From Burkholderiales bacterium (lineage in GTDB: Bacteria > Pseudomonadota > Gammaproteobacteria > Burkholderiales > Burkholderiaceae): a stretch of 6,931 nucleotides of DNA. Each line of letters opens with the position of its first letter. Positions within the stretch are counted from its first letter, which is position 1. Position numbers and translations under genes: made by a program. The notes beneath the pieces were generated by a model. The model searched no databases and was not told the DNA's origin. It saw nothing but the letters and a program-made list of their open reading frames with translations. Shown one piece after another: positions 6,349 through 6,931 of this stretch. Location: assembly GCA_903643055.1 (NCBI GenBank), contig CAHJWV010000285.1, forward strand, positions 1 through 6,931. Direction: 5' to 3'.

Positions 6349-6741
6349 ATGCCCCAACTCAAAGCCTTTTTGGTCGAGGACAGTTCGATCATTCGGGAGA
6401 ACCTCATCGATTTGCTGGAGGAAGCTTTGCCGATGAGCGTCGTCGGCATCGCGGAAGATGAGTTCACCGCACTGAAATGGTTTGATTCGTCAGACAACGA
6501 TTGCGACATTGTGATCGTCGACATCTTCTTGAAAGCCGGCTCCGGCTTGGGCTTGCTCAAGGCCGCGGCCGGCATCTACAAACCTGCCAAGTGGGTGGTG
6601 TTCAGCAACCACGCCACTGCGGACATGCGCGAACGCTGCATGGAGCTTGGCGCGGATTGCGTTTTCGACAAGTCGAACGAGATCGAAGGGTTGCTGCTTT
6701 ACTGCAAGCAACTGGCGGGAGTCGATACGACGATGCAATGA
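6349..6741 (+). CDS. Stand-alone CheY-like response regulator receiver
   Basis: A 130-residue single receiver domain. The phosphorylation pocket looks intact: acidic pair Glu10-Asp11 (in FLVEDSS), phospho-acceptor Asp58 (IVIVDIF), Ser86 in the Thr/Ser switch position (VVFSNHA) and Lys108 (CVFDKS). After the receiver it ends within a few residues and a terminator follows, so it is not a truncated two-domain regulator within this window. Without an output domain it must act by protein contact or as a phosphate-relay carrier. The partner is unknown and no histidine kinase is present here. Lys-Ser replaces the common Lys-Pro, and Val105 sits where many family members have an aromatic switch residue. 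It is probably co-transcribed with the upstream stress-protein gene. Confidence 0.88.
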   Translation: MPQLKAFLVEDSSIIRENLIDLLEEALPMSVVGIAEDEFTALKWFDSSDNDCDIVIVDIFLKAGSGLGLLKAAAGIYKPAKWVVFSNHATADMRERCMELGADCVFDKSNEIEGLLLYCKQLAGVDTTMQ

Positions 6742-6759
6742 ACAGTGCGTGGTCGATCT

Positions 6760-6792
6760 GCGCGGCGTCTCTGAAGGCGCCGCGCTTTTTTT
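6760..6792 (+). terminator. Intrinsic (Rho-independent) terminator
   Basis: The stem GCGCGGCG (6760-6767) pairs perfectly with CGCCGCGC (6778-6785) around a 10-base loop and is followed at once by seven T residues (6786-6792). It starts 18 bases after the receiver stop codon, so it ends the stress-protein/receiver transcript. Confidence 0.92.
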
Positions 6793-6882
6793 ACGCTTGC
6801 TTGAAATTGCGCTTCAATCTTGTCCGCCCTGAAGGTGCCGTCGATACCGAGCAGGTGCAGAACGCTCAATCCTTGATAACTC

Positions 6883-6908
6883 AACAAATGAACGCATGTT
6901 CATTTGTT
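6883..6908. promoter_or_regulatory. Perfect inverted repeat, putative repressor operator
   Basis: AACAAATGAAC (6883-6893) and GTTCATTTGTT (6898-6908) are perfect 11-bp inverted arms separated by GCAT. The repeat is AT-rich against a GC-rich background, lies past a terminator, and has no T-run behind it. Its length and spacing suit a dimeric helix-turn-helix repressor of the TetR type, probably controlling a gene beyond the right edge. A TTGATA at 6873-6878 could be a -35 element, but the matching -10 region (within the repeat) is poor. Confidence 0.55.
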
Positions 6909-6931
6909 CCGAAGTCATGAGTTGCAGGGGC

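Noticed and set aside
6801..6817. TTGAA/TTCAA inverted repeat after the terminator
   Set aside because: The arms are only five bases with a seven-base loop, too weak to separate from chance.
6699..6887. Small minus-strand frame starting at TTG inside the palindrome
   Set aside because: It starts with TTG, has no Shine-Dalgarno, runs through the terminator of the opposite transcript and has no recognised similarity.

Overview
The window is GC-rich bacterial chromosome. Coding frames are full of long antisense and out-of-frame shadow ORFs, as expected at high GC. The gene content fits a Gram-negative proteobacterium: a Tat-exported DUF1501 protein paired with a DUF1800 lipoprotein, a YbaL-type K+/H+ antiporter, a flavin-type general stress protein and a single-domain response regulator. 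My best guess is a betaproteobacterium of the order Burkholderiales. That is an inference from gene style and composition, with no marker gene to confirm it. I see no rRNA, tRNA, CRISPR array, insertion sequence or phage gene.

Layout: bases 1-166 hold no supportable gene and end in a strong hairpin just after the DUF1501 stop. Bases 167-3722 (minus strand) are a two-gene operon: a DUF1800 lipoprotein with a long Pro-Ala linker, then a DUF1501 Tat substrate. The second gene's Shine-Dalgarno overlaps the first gene's stop codon. Bases 3723-3893 are a non-coding gap with a 9-bp-stem hairpin. Bases 3894-5624 (minus) encode the YbaL-family antiporter. Bases 5625-5804 are a divergent intergenic region. 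Bases 5805-6741 (plus) carry a PNPOx-like general stress protein and a stand-alone CheY-like receiver, probably co-transcribed and closed by a clear intrinsic terminator at 6760-6792. Bases 6793-6931 are non-coding as far as I can see and contain a perfect 11-bp inverted repeat that looks like a repressor operator for a gene beyond the right edge.

How the parts work together: DUF1800 and DUF1501 proteins are widely found as neighbours, and here both carry export signals, so they probably act together outside the cytoplasm. Their biochemical role is not established. The antiporter, the stress protein and the receiver fit a loose stress-response theme, but only the last two look like an operon. 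The least explained items are the hexameric DNA repeats that build the Pro-Ala linker, the operator-like palindrome at the right edge, and the orphan receiver paired with a flavin-barrel protein. I did not find a convincing wholly new system.
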